The position numbers and the translations under genes are program-made. 64,000 bases of DNA from Prevotella sp. UBA2711 (lineage in GTDB: Bacteria; Bacteroidota; Bacteroidia; Bacteroidales; Bacteroidaceae), in assembly GCA_002354095.1 (NCBI GenBank), contig DEKX01000025.1, positions 1 through 64,000 of the forward strand, given 5' to 3'. How positions within the stretch are numbered: the stretch's first letter is position 1; the number at the start of each line of letters is the position of its first letter. The notes under the pieces are model-generated. The model had not been told where the DNA came from. It searched no databases and saw only the letters and a program-made list of their open reading frames with translations. Of the stretch, positions 33,948 through 42,732 are shown piece by piece.

Positions 33948-35900
33948 TTAATTCCTGTAAGCAGGATTCTGGTAGTTAGCCTTCTCCTCGGCTGTCATTT
34001 GCAATGCGTCAATCTGACTCTGTGGAATAGGACGAAGGTAATTCTCAGGAGAGATTGTACGAGTAACAGTTTCAGGTGTATGATCGCCTGCTAACATACC
34101 ACAGATGGTGTACTTACCAGCCAGGCGTGCCCAAGATTGTGTACGTACAAGATCAAGCCAGCGGTAACCCTCGCCAAAGAACTCACGTGCACGCTCCATC
34201 AGGATATAATCCAAATCGATTGTCTGAGGAGTCGCATCGGTTAGTTCCTGACTGAAGTCAGCCACATATTCACGGTCGCGATTCACATCATACTTCCACT
34301 TTCCAGCACGTGCACGAAGTACGTTCACTAATTCACGAGCCGTATAGCCACTCTGTGTCGTTGCACCCTTTACAGCAGCCTCGGCTGCAAGGAGATAAAG
34401 TTCTGAGAACTTAAGAATGTTATAAGGACGCGGAGAGTCTCCGTTTGGACGACCCAGTCCAGAACCATTGTCAGTACGATAGATACCATTCTTCCAGTTG
34501 TTCAGGTAGGCATAGCGGCTGATGCCAGTATAACCAATCACCCAGTCGGCACGACCAGGTAGCGTACCACCACCGACATTGCTCAAACCTGCTCCGTCAG
34601 GATAGTTTATGGTGAGACCCGTGTCATCAATAAAGGTAAGCACAGAATCGCCAGGTGCAATAGGCAGATTATTGGCATTGTATAATACTGCATAAGAGAG
34701 ACCTGCGCGATCCCAGTTACCACGGAACTGATAGGCGAAAGTGCCATCAAAACGAGAGTCTTTGTCCTTGTCGGGGAACATGACGGTAGCCACTTCAATA
34801 GGTGTGGCCATTTCTTTCCAAGGACGGTCCTTGCCCTGTACGGCTTCACGCTGTACTGAACGTACTTTAGTCCATGTAGTAGCATCTGTGGAACTCTCAA
34901 GGAAAGTATAGTCCCAACGGCACATCCATCGAGCAAAGTTACCTGGGGCAACACCATTTGCCCAGTCGAAGTTAGTACCACCATCATAATAGGTGCTACT
35001 CTCGGTGTGGTCAGCATAGAGCACAATTTCGCTGTTACGGTCGTTAGGACCATAGTTTACGAGATAAAATGCCTCCTGTAAACTGAAGTTACCTGGGTTT
35101 TTAATACCCTCAACAGCAATGTCGTAGGCTTGCTGGAAATACCATGCGGCATCATGGCCATCAGGATCCGTACGAGTTGCCTCAGGATAGGTTGGGATAT
35201 TATTCGGATTCTGCAACCACCAACCGTAAGTCAGGTAAGCCTTAGAGAGAACCAAGCGAGCAGCAGTCTTCGTAACGCCTCCAGTTATACGACCAGTCTC
35301 CGGAAGGTTTTCAACAGCCTCTTTAAGATCGGGAAAAATAGCCTTGGTATAGACCTCAGGCACTGTGTTGCGCGTGCTTATACGAGTAGCACTGGTATTG
35401 AACTTCAACTCACCAGCACCTAAGTCCAGAGGTACACCACCAAAAGTCTGTACCAATTGGAAATAATCATAGGCACGGAAGAAACGAGCCTCAGCCAACA
35501 AACTGGCACTGATGCCTGCTGTCTCGCCATTCTCTAACACACCACTGGCAGTATTAATATCAGCAAAAGCCAGATTCCACAACACGTCTGCACGGCAATT
35601 GGTAGAATTCAGTTCACCATTACCAGACATATCGATAGGCAGGTCGTTGCTATTTCCACCGTGGCCGAACGTATATTCGTCAGTACCTGTCTCATTAGCA
35701 ATTAACCAGTAGCCATTACCCCAATAGTAGCGCAAGTTCGCATAAAGGGCCGTAATACCTGATTCGACTCCAGCTTCCGTCTTAAAATACTCTGGTGTAT
35801 AGTTTTGGCGCGGAGTCTCATCCAGAATATTGCCGCATCCTGTCATTCCCAGACCGAGAGCCAGAATGCCAAATATTTTTTTAATACTATTATATTTCAT
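33948..35900 (-). CDS. SusD/RagB-family glycan-binding lipoprotein
   Basis: The protein has 650 residues. A lipoprotein signal ends at Cys22 (GLGMTGC). The N-terminal SusD-like domain (about 23-280) shows the usual Y-F...E...G...Y...LRYYWG pattern and LLAEARFFRAYDYFQLVQTFGGVPL, and the C-terminal RagB domain ends with DLDYILMERAREFFGEGYRWLDLVRT and RPIPQSQIDA. It caps its SusC partner at the cell surface and binds oligosaccharides. It follows SusC by 16 nt in the same operon. Association with GH67, GH3 and a DUF5597 hydrolase suggests a xylan-type ligand. Confidence 0.95.
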   Translation of the reverse strand: MKYNSIKKIFGILALGLGMTGCGNILDETPRQNYTPEYFKTEAGVESGITALYANLRYYWGNGYWLIANETGTDEYTFGHGGNSNDLPIDMSGNGELNSTNCRADVLWNLAFADINTASGVLENGETAGISASLLAEARFFRAYDYFQLVQTFGGVPLDLGAGELKFNTSATRISTRNTVPEVYTKAIFPDLKEAVENLPETGRITGGVTKTAARLVLSKAYLTYGWWLQNPNNIPTYPEATRTDPDGHDAAWYFQQAYDIAVEGIKNPGNFSLQEAFYLVNYGPNDRNSEIVLYADHTESSTYYDGGTNFDWANGVAPGNFARWMCRWDYTFLESSTDATTWTKVRSVQREAVQGKDRPWKEMATPIEVATVMFPDKDKDSRFDGTFAYQFRGNWDRAGLSYAVLYNANNLPIAPGDSVLTFIDDTGLTINYPDGAGLSNVGGGTLPGRADWVIGYTGISRYAYLNNWKNGIYRTDNGSGLGRPNGDSPRPYNILKFSELYLLAAEAAVKGATTQSGYTARELVNVLRARAGKWKYDVNRDREYVADFSQELTDATPQTIDLDYILMERAREFFGEGYRWLDLVRTQSWARLAGKYTICGMLAGDHTPETVTRTISPENYLRPIPQSQIDALQMTAEEKANYQNPAYRN

Positions 35901-35916
35901 AGTCGTATGATTTGGA

Positions 35917-38900
35917 TTAGAATGTAATGTTTACACCAAGCAGATAGTTACGCGTTGTCGGGGTATTATAGCCCACAACAAGGAGACGAGACTTGTAGAA
36001 CGAAGTCACAGCCTGATTCTCGTTACCATAGGAGTTGGTCTCAGGATCCATACCGCTTTCGCTGTGATATGGAGAAAACAGAACAAATGGATTCTGTACA
36101 GTTGCATAAACACGAGCTTTTGTTATGCCAACCTTCTTCAGCCAAGGCTGAGTAAAGTTATAACCCAGCGTGATGGTGCGTACCTTCAGATAGGAACCGC
36201 TGAAGTAGCCCAGCGAGTTACCATACTTTGGATTGTTGGAACTCTCAATACCACCTGGTTTGGGGTAGTCGTTGGTTGGATTGTCTTCTGTCCAGTAGTT
36301 CACATCGATATTGTTACGACGACCTGTGAGCATGTTCAGATAGCCTTGTGCACCATAAATGGTAGAAATGAGTTTACCACCATGACGGAACGAACCGACG
36401 ATAGACAAATCGAAGTTCTTGTAGGCAACACGGGTATTAAAACCGCCTTCCCATGCGGGATCCATCTCAATAATCTGACGATCTGCCTCACCATAGGCTC
36501 GAGTTGGAGTCACACCGTCTGCCTCGTAGTCACCATTATACTTGATTTTAATCATACCTGCGTTTCCGCCAGGTTCTGCTACCTCACGAATACTTTCTTC
36601 ATTAGTCTGCCAGATGCCAATCTTCTCATAGTCATAAACTACATTGATAGGATGACCCACGAACCACCAGTTGCTCTCATCGCGATCTGCACCAGAAGCC
36701 AGTTCAACGAGTTCGTTCTTGTTCGTATAGAAGTTGATGCCTGCATCCCATGTCCAACCGTTCAGGTTGTCGATAATCGTACCGTTCAACGAAATCTCAA
36801 GACCTTTATTTCGTGTCTTTCCGACATTGGCCATGTAACTTGATACACCGCCTGTTGCTGGCAGATTCACACTCATCAGCAAATTGTTAGTGTTCTGGAT
36901 ATAGTACTCGATAGTACCACTCAGGCGACCACTGAAGATAGAAAAATCAAGACCGAAGTTCCAAGTCTTAGAATACTCCCATCCGAGGTCGGCATTAGGC
37001 AACTCTGTTACATAGGTACCTACAGCATAGGTGGATCCGAAGTTGTAAGGACGGGTAGAAAGCTGACCAAATGTCTTATAAGGATTCACTGACTGGTTAG
37101 AGGTCTCGCCATAACCAATACGTAATTTCAGGTTGTCGAGCCACTTGACATTCTCCATGAACTTTTCGCGGCTAATGTTCCAACCAACGCTGACAGCGGG
37201 ATAGGTGTGCCACTTGTGACCTTCAGCCAAGCGCGATGAAGCATCGGCACGTACAGCTACACTAAGCATGTAACGGTTATCGTAGTTGTACATCACACGA
37301 CCCATCCAAGACATCAGGCCACTCTTATAGTAAACTTGATTAGCAGGATCAATGGTATAACTACCTGCCTGACCGATGTTAAAATACTGGAAAGCATCTG
37401 CTGGAATGTCCAGAGCAGAAACATGAGTCTGCTTATAAATAGTCTGTTCAGCCGAATAAAGAGCTGTCACATTGAGATTATGCTTGCCGAATGACTTATC
37501 ATAGGTCAGCAGGTTTTCAATGGCCCAGTTCGTTGTAGACTGCTTTTGGGAGGTGGCACTGGATGAAGTGTTGTTTGTGTCACTAAACACCCCCACACCC
37601 TGATAGTGTCCATAGTCATTATGACGGTAGTTCAAACCCAGGTTAAGACGGTACTTTAGTCCTTCAACGCCAGGAATCTTAATTTCGCCATAAAGGTTGT
37701 TATATGTACCAAAGCCCAAGGTCTGATCCTTGTATTTGTCACCCAGATTACCAAGGCTCTCCCTAGAATATACCCATTGGGTATCACTTGCCATGTTTAC
37801 ACGTTCTTTCTGTGAACCATCTTCATTATAGGGATTGGCAATTGGTGTAGCACTCAGTGTGTTGTAAAGTCCGAGACTCGCACCATTAGTGACACTATAA
37901 TTGGTATTGCTGGAGAATCCCACCTTTACGTACTTGCCAATCTCCTGATCAATGGCTGCATGGATGGCATAGCGGTTGAAATTCTGTCCAGGGATTACTG
38001 CCTCGTCACGATAGTACGAGATGCCAAAGTTATAACTTCCCTTTGAAGAACCACCACTGACACTGAGATCCTGATTGGTAGTAAAACCTGTTCTAAAGAG
38101 CATATCCTGCCAGTCTGTATCCACTGCACCTGGTTCACCCCATGCGATTTCGTCTGTACCATACTGGTATTTGTTGGCATAGGCACGCATCTTTGTGAAC
38201 TGCTCTGCATTCATCATCGGATAGCGGTGGAAAAGTTTCTTCATGCCAACATAGGCATTGTAGGAAACTGTTGGTTTTTGCTCCTGATAGCCCTTGTGGG
38301 TTGTGATTAATATAACACCGTTAGCACCACGGGAACCGTAGATGGCAGTTGCAGAGGCATCTTTCAGAATATCCATCGACTTGATATTGTTTGGGTCAAT
38401 ATCGTTAATGCTTCCTGCGAAGGGAATACCGTCGAGTACAATCAGTGGGTCGTTACTTGCTGTCAACGAACGTGTACCACGAATACGAATCTGCATGGAA
38501 GCACCGGGTTTAGACGATGACTGCATCATTTCCACACCAGCAATACGTCCCTGAAGGGCATTAGTAATGTCGGCACCTGGAACCTCACGCACCACGTCTC
38601 CACGGATATTAGCAACAGAACCAGTAACGGCTTCACGACGTTGGGTACCATAACCGATAACCACAACTTCGTTTAGATTACGACCTTCCTGCTCCAATAC
38701 TATTCTAATATTATTGCGCGCGGGAACTTCTTGAGTGACATAACCTACATAAGAGATAACAAGCGTAGCGCCAGAATTGGCTTTCAAGGAGAAGTTACCA
38801 TCAATATCAGTAACGGCACCTGTACTACTGCCCTTAACCATTACAGTAGCACCAATCAGAGGTCCTTCAGAGTCACTGACGTTACCAGTAATCTCTTCAG

Positions 38901-39013
38901 ACTGCTGTACAGCCATACCCTTCAGGGCATTGTCGGCATGTACCTGGGGGGGGGCAAATCAGACCTGCGAGGGCTAATATTCCCACCATGAGGGTAATTT
39001 TACATTTACACAT
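35917..39013 (-). CDS. SusC-family TonB-dependent transporter, signal peptide out of frame at a C9 tract
   Basis: The open part (ATG 38916 to 35917) encodes 999 residues: a carboxypeptidase-like fold (EEITGNVSDSEGPLIGATV), the SusC plug signature (LNEVVVIGYGTQRREAVTG; GSRGANGVILITT) and a beta-barrel ending NYLLGVNITF. That frame lacks a signal peptide. Upstream, an ATG at 39013 begins a convincing signal peptide (MCKCKITLMVGILALAGLI) that runs into nine C residues at 38946-38954 and then shifts out of frame. With eight C the reading continues as QVHADNALKGMAVQQ into the transporter, giving about 1031 residues. The upstream extension of the transporter frame is closed by TGA, so as written the exported protein is not made. 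Either phase variation or a base-call error explains this. Confidence 0.88.
38946..38954 (-). repeat. Homopolymeric C9 tract in the SusC signal peptide region
   Basis: Nine G on the plus strand (C on the coding strand) follow codon 19 and the first two bases of codon 20. Eight or eleven C restore the frame; nine does not. Confidence 0.9.
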
Positions 39014-39054
39014 AAATTAAAAATAAATAAAGTTAGAAGTAATGTTACGTGTTG

Positions 39055-39062
39055 CAAAGATA
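39055..39062 (-). promoter_or_regulatory. -7 box of the susCD promoter
   Basis: Minus-strand TATCTTTG about 42 nt before the ATG at 39013. No matching -33 box at 19 nt, which is usual for activator-dependent promoters. It gives susCD a transcript of its own, besides any read-through from the upstream hydrolase genes. Confidence 0.5.
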
Positions 39063-39124
39063 AAGAAAAATTTTTTAATATCCGTTTCTTTTTGTGTCAA
39101 AAACGTTTAAATTTGTTTCAGAAA

Positions 39125-40708
39125 CTAAAATTGGTATAATTTGATATGTAAAATCTTAAAATCGTCGCACGAAATGCGGGCATGACGGCCTTGATGGTCC
39201 TGATCGCCATTGTTTCGGCGCACATATTGCAAGCCTTTTTCAGTGATGTAGACTTCGTCTACAAAGCCGATACCAAGGCGTTTCCCTTTAAATGGTGCAG
39301 ATTTTGCTTTTGTAACTTCGTCTTTAGAAGACGAAATAACAAAGCCATCTTCACCCAAAACGCGATTTTCGTCGTGGGCTTTTTCATCGGCTGTGGCAAA
39401 GCTGACGACAACACCACTGCCTGCCAGCAGATATTCGTCGTCGGCCAATTTCAGCAGCGTGGCTCCGCCCTCAGGCCATGTGCTGCCGTCGGTGGCTCGG
39501 GCATCCCAGGGAAGGGTATAGAAATGACGACAGGTCAGCACGTTGTCGCCATCTTTGATAATGCGCTCCTTGTCCTGTTGGTCGAAGAGCAGTCCCCATG
39601 ATGTAAGTTGAGGGCTGAGCGTTGTTAGTTGGCGGAGGAGGGCATAGGCTTCGGTGATGTTGTGGGTCTCTTTGCTGGAAGCTTGGTCGATGGCAAAGGG
39701 TGAGAAGCCAAGGGCATGGTGCTCGCCGTAGGCATAGAGTGCGCGGACACCACTGTTTTCGCAGCAGCGTGTCTCGGGAATAAAGAGTCGGTTGTTAGGC
39801 AGGGCATATTGATCAGCCCATCCCTTGAAGCCTGAGTCGTAGATGTCAGGAGCCAGCATGGCAAGTTGGGGCGCACCGGCATGCCAGTAGTCGATGAGGT
39901 GGGCGAGTGGTCCTGCCGACGGATATTGTCCTGGCTTGCGCCCACGACTGTTCATCGCTGCATTGACGTAAAGCGGCATCTGCGTATGTCGTCTGGCTGT
40001 CTCGCAGAGGCGACCGACATATTTCGCATAGTGGTATGCCATGAATTTCTCTTCGCCATAGATGTCGTTGCCAAAGTGTTGCCGCCACGTAGTCGGCTTG
40101 CTGATGCCCACCGTCTGATACAGTATGGTAGGGATGGGGGAGTCGTAAGCCTTCTCTGCCAAAGGCGAGTGGTCGCGGGCAGCTTCGAGCATCCCAATCT
40201 CGTTCTCCACCTGCAGCATGCTGACAACGTCGTTTCCTGTTGCTACGATGTGTTTGACCAAGGCTTCGAAAGCCTTATTGTCGGCTTGGAATACGTTTTC
40301 AGAGAAGCAGGAGGCTATCTCGAGGGGCTTGCCGTCGGCACGACAGGCACGGGGGAATCGCTTGGTGTCGCGCTTAAACCATAGTGGGGCATAGCACGAC
40401 ATAGAGTTCTTCCAAGCACCGAACCAGAGGAAAACGATTTTCAGATCGTTCTCCTTGGCTCGTTGGATGGTACGGTCAATGAGTGTGAAATCAAAACGTC
40501 CCTCTTCGGGTTCTATAAACTCCCAGTAGGCAGGCACCAGGACCGTGTTCAGTCCCAAGGTCTTCATGCGTGGAATAACCTCGTCAATATCTTCGACCGA
40601 TGTCACAGCCGAGTTGCTCAGTTCGCCACCCAGAATGAACGGCAACTGCTGTCCCTGCAGGCTGATGCTGGCAGAGAGTATCGTGATGAAAAGTAGGATG
40701 CGTTTCAT
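39125..40708 (-). CDS. DUF5597 beta-galactosidase-like glycoside hydrolase (GH35/GH42-like barrel)
   Basis: The protein has 527 residues. A signal peptide (ending about SLQGQ) precedes a TIM barrel with LGLNTVLVPAYWEFIEPEEGRFDF (quoted in part; about 52-74), the usual substrate-site strand of GH35/GH42 clan A enzymes; SMLQVENEIG (about 165-174) holds the likely acid/base Glu, and RLFIPETRC (about 307-315) the likely nucleophile Glu. The C-terminal 150 residues (DEYLLAGSGVVVSFATADEK) fit the DUF5597 module. It is encoded between GH67 and SusC in one operon, so a side-chain or backbone sugar of a plant glucuronoxylan is the probable target. Exact specificity is unknown. Confidence 0.8.
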   Translation of the reverse strand: MKRILLFITILSASISLQGQQLPFILGGELSNSAVTSVEDIDEVIPRMKTLGLNTVLVPAYWEFIEPEEGRFDFTLIDRTIQRAKENDLKIVFLWFGAWKNSMSCYAPLWFKRDTKRFPRACRADGKPLEIASCFSENVFQADNKAFEALVKHIVATGNDVVSMLQVENEIGMLEAARDHSPLAEKAYDSPIPTILYQTVGISKPTTWRQHFGNDIYGEEKFMAYHYAKYVGRLCETARRHTQMPLYVNAAMNSRGRKPGQYPSAGPLAHLIDYWHAGAPQLAMLAPDIYDSGFKGWADQYALPNNRLFIPETRCCENSGVRALYAYGEHHALGFSPFAIDQASSKETHNITEAYALLRQLTTLSPQLTSWGLLFDQQDKERIIKDGDNVLTCRHFYTLPWDARATDGSTWPEGGATLLKLADDEYLLAGSGVVVSFATADEKAHDENRVLGEDGFVISSSKDEVTKAKSAPFKGKRLGIGFVDEVYITEKGLQYVRRNNGDQDHQGRHARISCDDFKILHIKLYQF

Positions 40709-40741
40709 AGTTTTTTTATTGTTTATAATGTGTTATATTTG

Positions 40742-42625
40742 TTATTTACTTTGATGGACAAACTGACCGAAATACTTCAGGCAGATGTCGCGCCACTCAC
40801 GGGCATTGGCCTCCTGAAGACTTAAACGTTCATCCACTTCGCGCCAACGCTGCTCATCTACATAATGGCGCATGAGGGTGTGCCATGTGTTGTGCATCGA
40901 TTCCACGGCAATGACACCCTTGGTATAGTGGTATTGCAATGATTCCCATAGGGTGGAGCCGTCCTTCATCTTATAATCCCAGGGCACATGATGGAACCAC
41001 AGGAGCAGGTTCTCAGGACACGTCTCCAACTTATTGTACTGCGAGGCATAGGGTTCGCGATACTGGCTGACGGCATTGGAACCTTGTGAGGTGCGGTCGA
41101 AACCAACACCATTCTTGTCGGCTTTGTGATAATAGACAGGGCACCACTCGATGGGGTATTCGGGTTTGAAACCGCCTGGGTCGGGACCGTAGTGATGGTC
41201 GAATTTGAAGATGTGATGCAGTCCGAGTGGCATCATATAGTTGACGCAGGCCTCGCGCGAGTCTTCCATGAACGCTGTCATGGTATTGACGAAAGTTTCG
41301 TCGGTCGTAAATGTCTGTTCGAGCCATTCGCGGGCTATCGCCTCGCTGCTGAGTTGTGGGTTCCATGCCAGACGTCCGAAGCAATACCAGTTGGCTTGTG
41401 CGAAATGATGACCGCACCAGTTGGTGTCCTTGCCGATATTGGCTACACCGGCAATACCCGTCAGCCACTGGGGTTCTACATAGTGGAAGAACTCCTTCCA
41501 CATGGGAGCGAGATAGACCAGATGGGTTGATTGGCCGAGATATTCCATCGTGATTTGCAGTTCTGCCATATTAGGTGTCTCGCGAATCTGGTCGAAAATA
41601 GGACTGTAGGGTTCGCGGGGCTGGAAATCGAGTGGTCCGTTCTTGGTCTGCAGAATCACGTTCTTATGGAATTGTCCATCGAGGGGCTTGAATTCCGAAA
41701 CAGCCTGTTTCACACGGTCTTCACCCTTATGGTTGGCACCGTAAACGAAGCAGCGCCACATCACAATACCACCGAAGGGTTCGAGCGCTTCTGCCAACAT
41801 ATTGGCACCATCGGCATGCGAACGTTGGTAATCACCAGGACCAGGCTGTCCTTCACTATTGGCTTTCACCAGGAAACCGCCGAAGTCGGGAATCAGTTTG
41901 TAGATTTCGCGAGCCTTACTCTTCCACCAGCGTGCTACCTTGGCATCTTTCGGGTCGGCAGTCGTGGTGTAACCCAGTGCCATGGGGGTGGCAAAATTGA
42001 TGGAAAGATAGACGCGGATGCCGTATGGGCGCAGGATATCGGCTATCTTCTTCACTTCGCGCAAGTACTCCTTGGTGAGCATCTTAGGCGAAGCATTAAC
42101 ATTATTCAAAACTGAACCGTTGATGCCGATAGAGGCATTGGCACGGGCATATTCGCGGATGAGATTCTCGTCGAGATGGAACCATTCGAAGATGCTGTTG
42201 CCGGCATAGCCGCGCTCAATGCTGCCGTCTAGATTATCCCAATGGTTGAGCAGACGGAGTTTGAACTGCGGTTTCTGCGTCATGGGTTTGATAGGCGCAT
42301 CGGTGGCTTGCAGTCGCAAAACCTCGTAAGCCCCATAAAGCAGTCCGATGGGGCGACGGGCGGTAATAGTGAGTTGGTCGTCATTACCACTGATGGTAAA
42401 ACCTTCGTCGTCGGGCAGGGTAGGATCGAGCCGTAGCATGGCATGGGAACCGAGGAAGTGATTCTCGAGTTCGGTGATGGCAATACTGCTGGTTGGTGAA
42501 CCTACAGGTCCCTCTACTTGTGCCTTACGGACAATGTCGTATCTCAGCCAAAGGCGGTGTCCGTCTTCGGCATACACGAAAGATGCTGCCAGTGCAGCGA
42601 TGATAGTCAATAATAATTTTCTCAT
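40742..42625 (-). CDS. aguA: GH67 alpha-glucuronidase
   Basis: The protein has 627 residues. A signal peptide (MRKLLLTIIAALAASFVYA) indicates periplasmic export. An N-terminal alpha/beta domain (about 25-110) precedes the catalytic barrel, with NHWDNLDGSIERGYAG (127-142), the probable acid Glu258 in KANSEGQPGPGDYQR, and the probable base Asp in KNGPLDFQPREP. The C-terminal helical domain includes WYCFGRLAWNP and FKFDHHYGPDPGG. GH67 enzymes release (4-O-methyl-)glucuronic acid from the non-reducing end of xylo-oligosaccharides, which ties the locus to glucuronoxylan. Its ATG overlaps the stop of a 31-codon reading frame. Confidence 0.93.
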   Translation of the reverse strand: MRKLLLTIIAALAASFVYAEDGHRLWLRYDIVRKAQVEGPVGSPTSSIAITELENHFLGSHAMLRLDPTLPDDEGFTISGNDDQLTITARRPIGLLYGAYEVLRLQATDAPIKPMTQKPQFKLRLLNHWDNLDGSIERGYAGNSIFEWFHLDENLIREYARANASIGINGSVLNNVNASPKMLTKEYLREVKKIADILRPYGIRVYLSINFATPMALGYTTTADPKDAKVARWWKSKAREIYKLIPDFGGFLVKANSEGQPGPGDYQRSHADGANMLAEALEPFGGIVMWRCFVYGANHKGEDRVKQAVSEFKPLDGQFHKNVILQTKNGPLDFQPREPYSPIFDQIRETPNMAELQITMEYLGQSTHLVYLAPMWKEFFHYVEPQWLTGIAGVANIGKDTNWCGHHFAQANWYCFGRLAWNPQLSSEAIAREWLEQTFTTDETFVNTMTAFMEDSREACVNYMMPLGLHHIFKFDHHYGPDPGGFKPEYPIEWCPVYYHKADKNGVGFDRTSQGSNAVSQYREPYASQYNKLETCPENLLLWFHHVPWDYKMKDGSTLWESLQYHYTKGVIAVESMHNTWHTLMRHYVDEQRWREVDERLSLQEANAREWRDICLKYFGQFVHQSK

Positions 42626-42717
42626 ATATCTGTGGTTGTTTTGTTATCTTCTGCCATTACAAAGACAGACACGAGGCAAAACATTGCCGTTAAACATTGT
42701 CGGTATAAGCGGTACAT
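42622..42717 (-). CDS. Possible 31-residue leader peptide overlapping the GH67 start
   Basis: An ATG at 42717 opens a 31-codon frame (MYRLYRQCLTAMFCLVSVFV...) whose TGA overlaps the GH67 ATG (ATGA). The product resembles a signal peptide with an Arg-rich start and a hydrophobic core. It could be a coupled leader peptide, the remnant of an older signal sequence, or chance. It starts 16 nt after the GH3 stop codon. Confidence 0.3.
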   Translation of the reverse strand: MYRLYRQCLTAMFCLVSVFVMAEDNKTTTDI

Positions 42718-42732
42718 CTCCAGTACGTTTGC

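Noticed and set aside
38916..38918. ATG 38916 as the true SusC start
   Set aside because: It would give a transporter without a signal peptide, which could not reach the outer membrane, while a perfect signal peptide lies one frameshift upstream.
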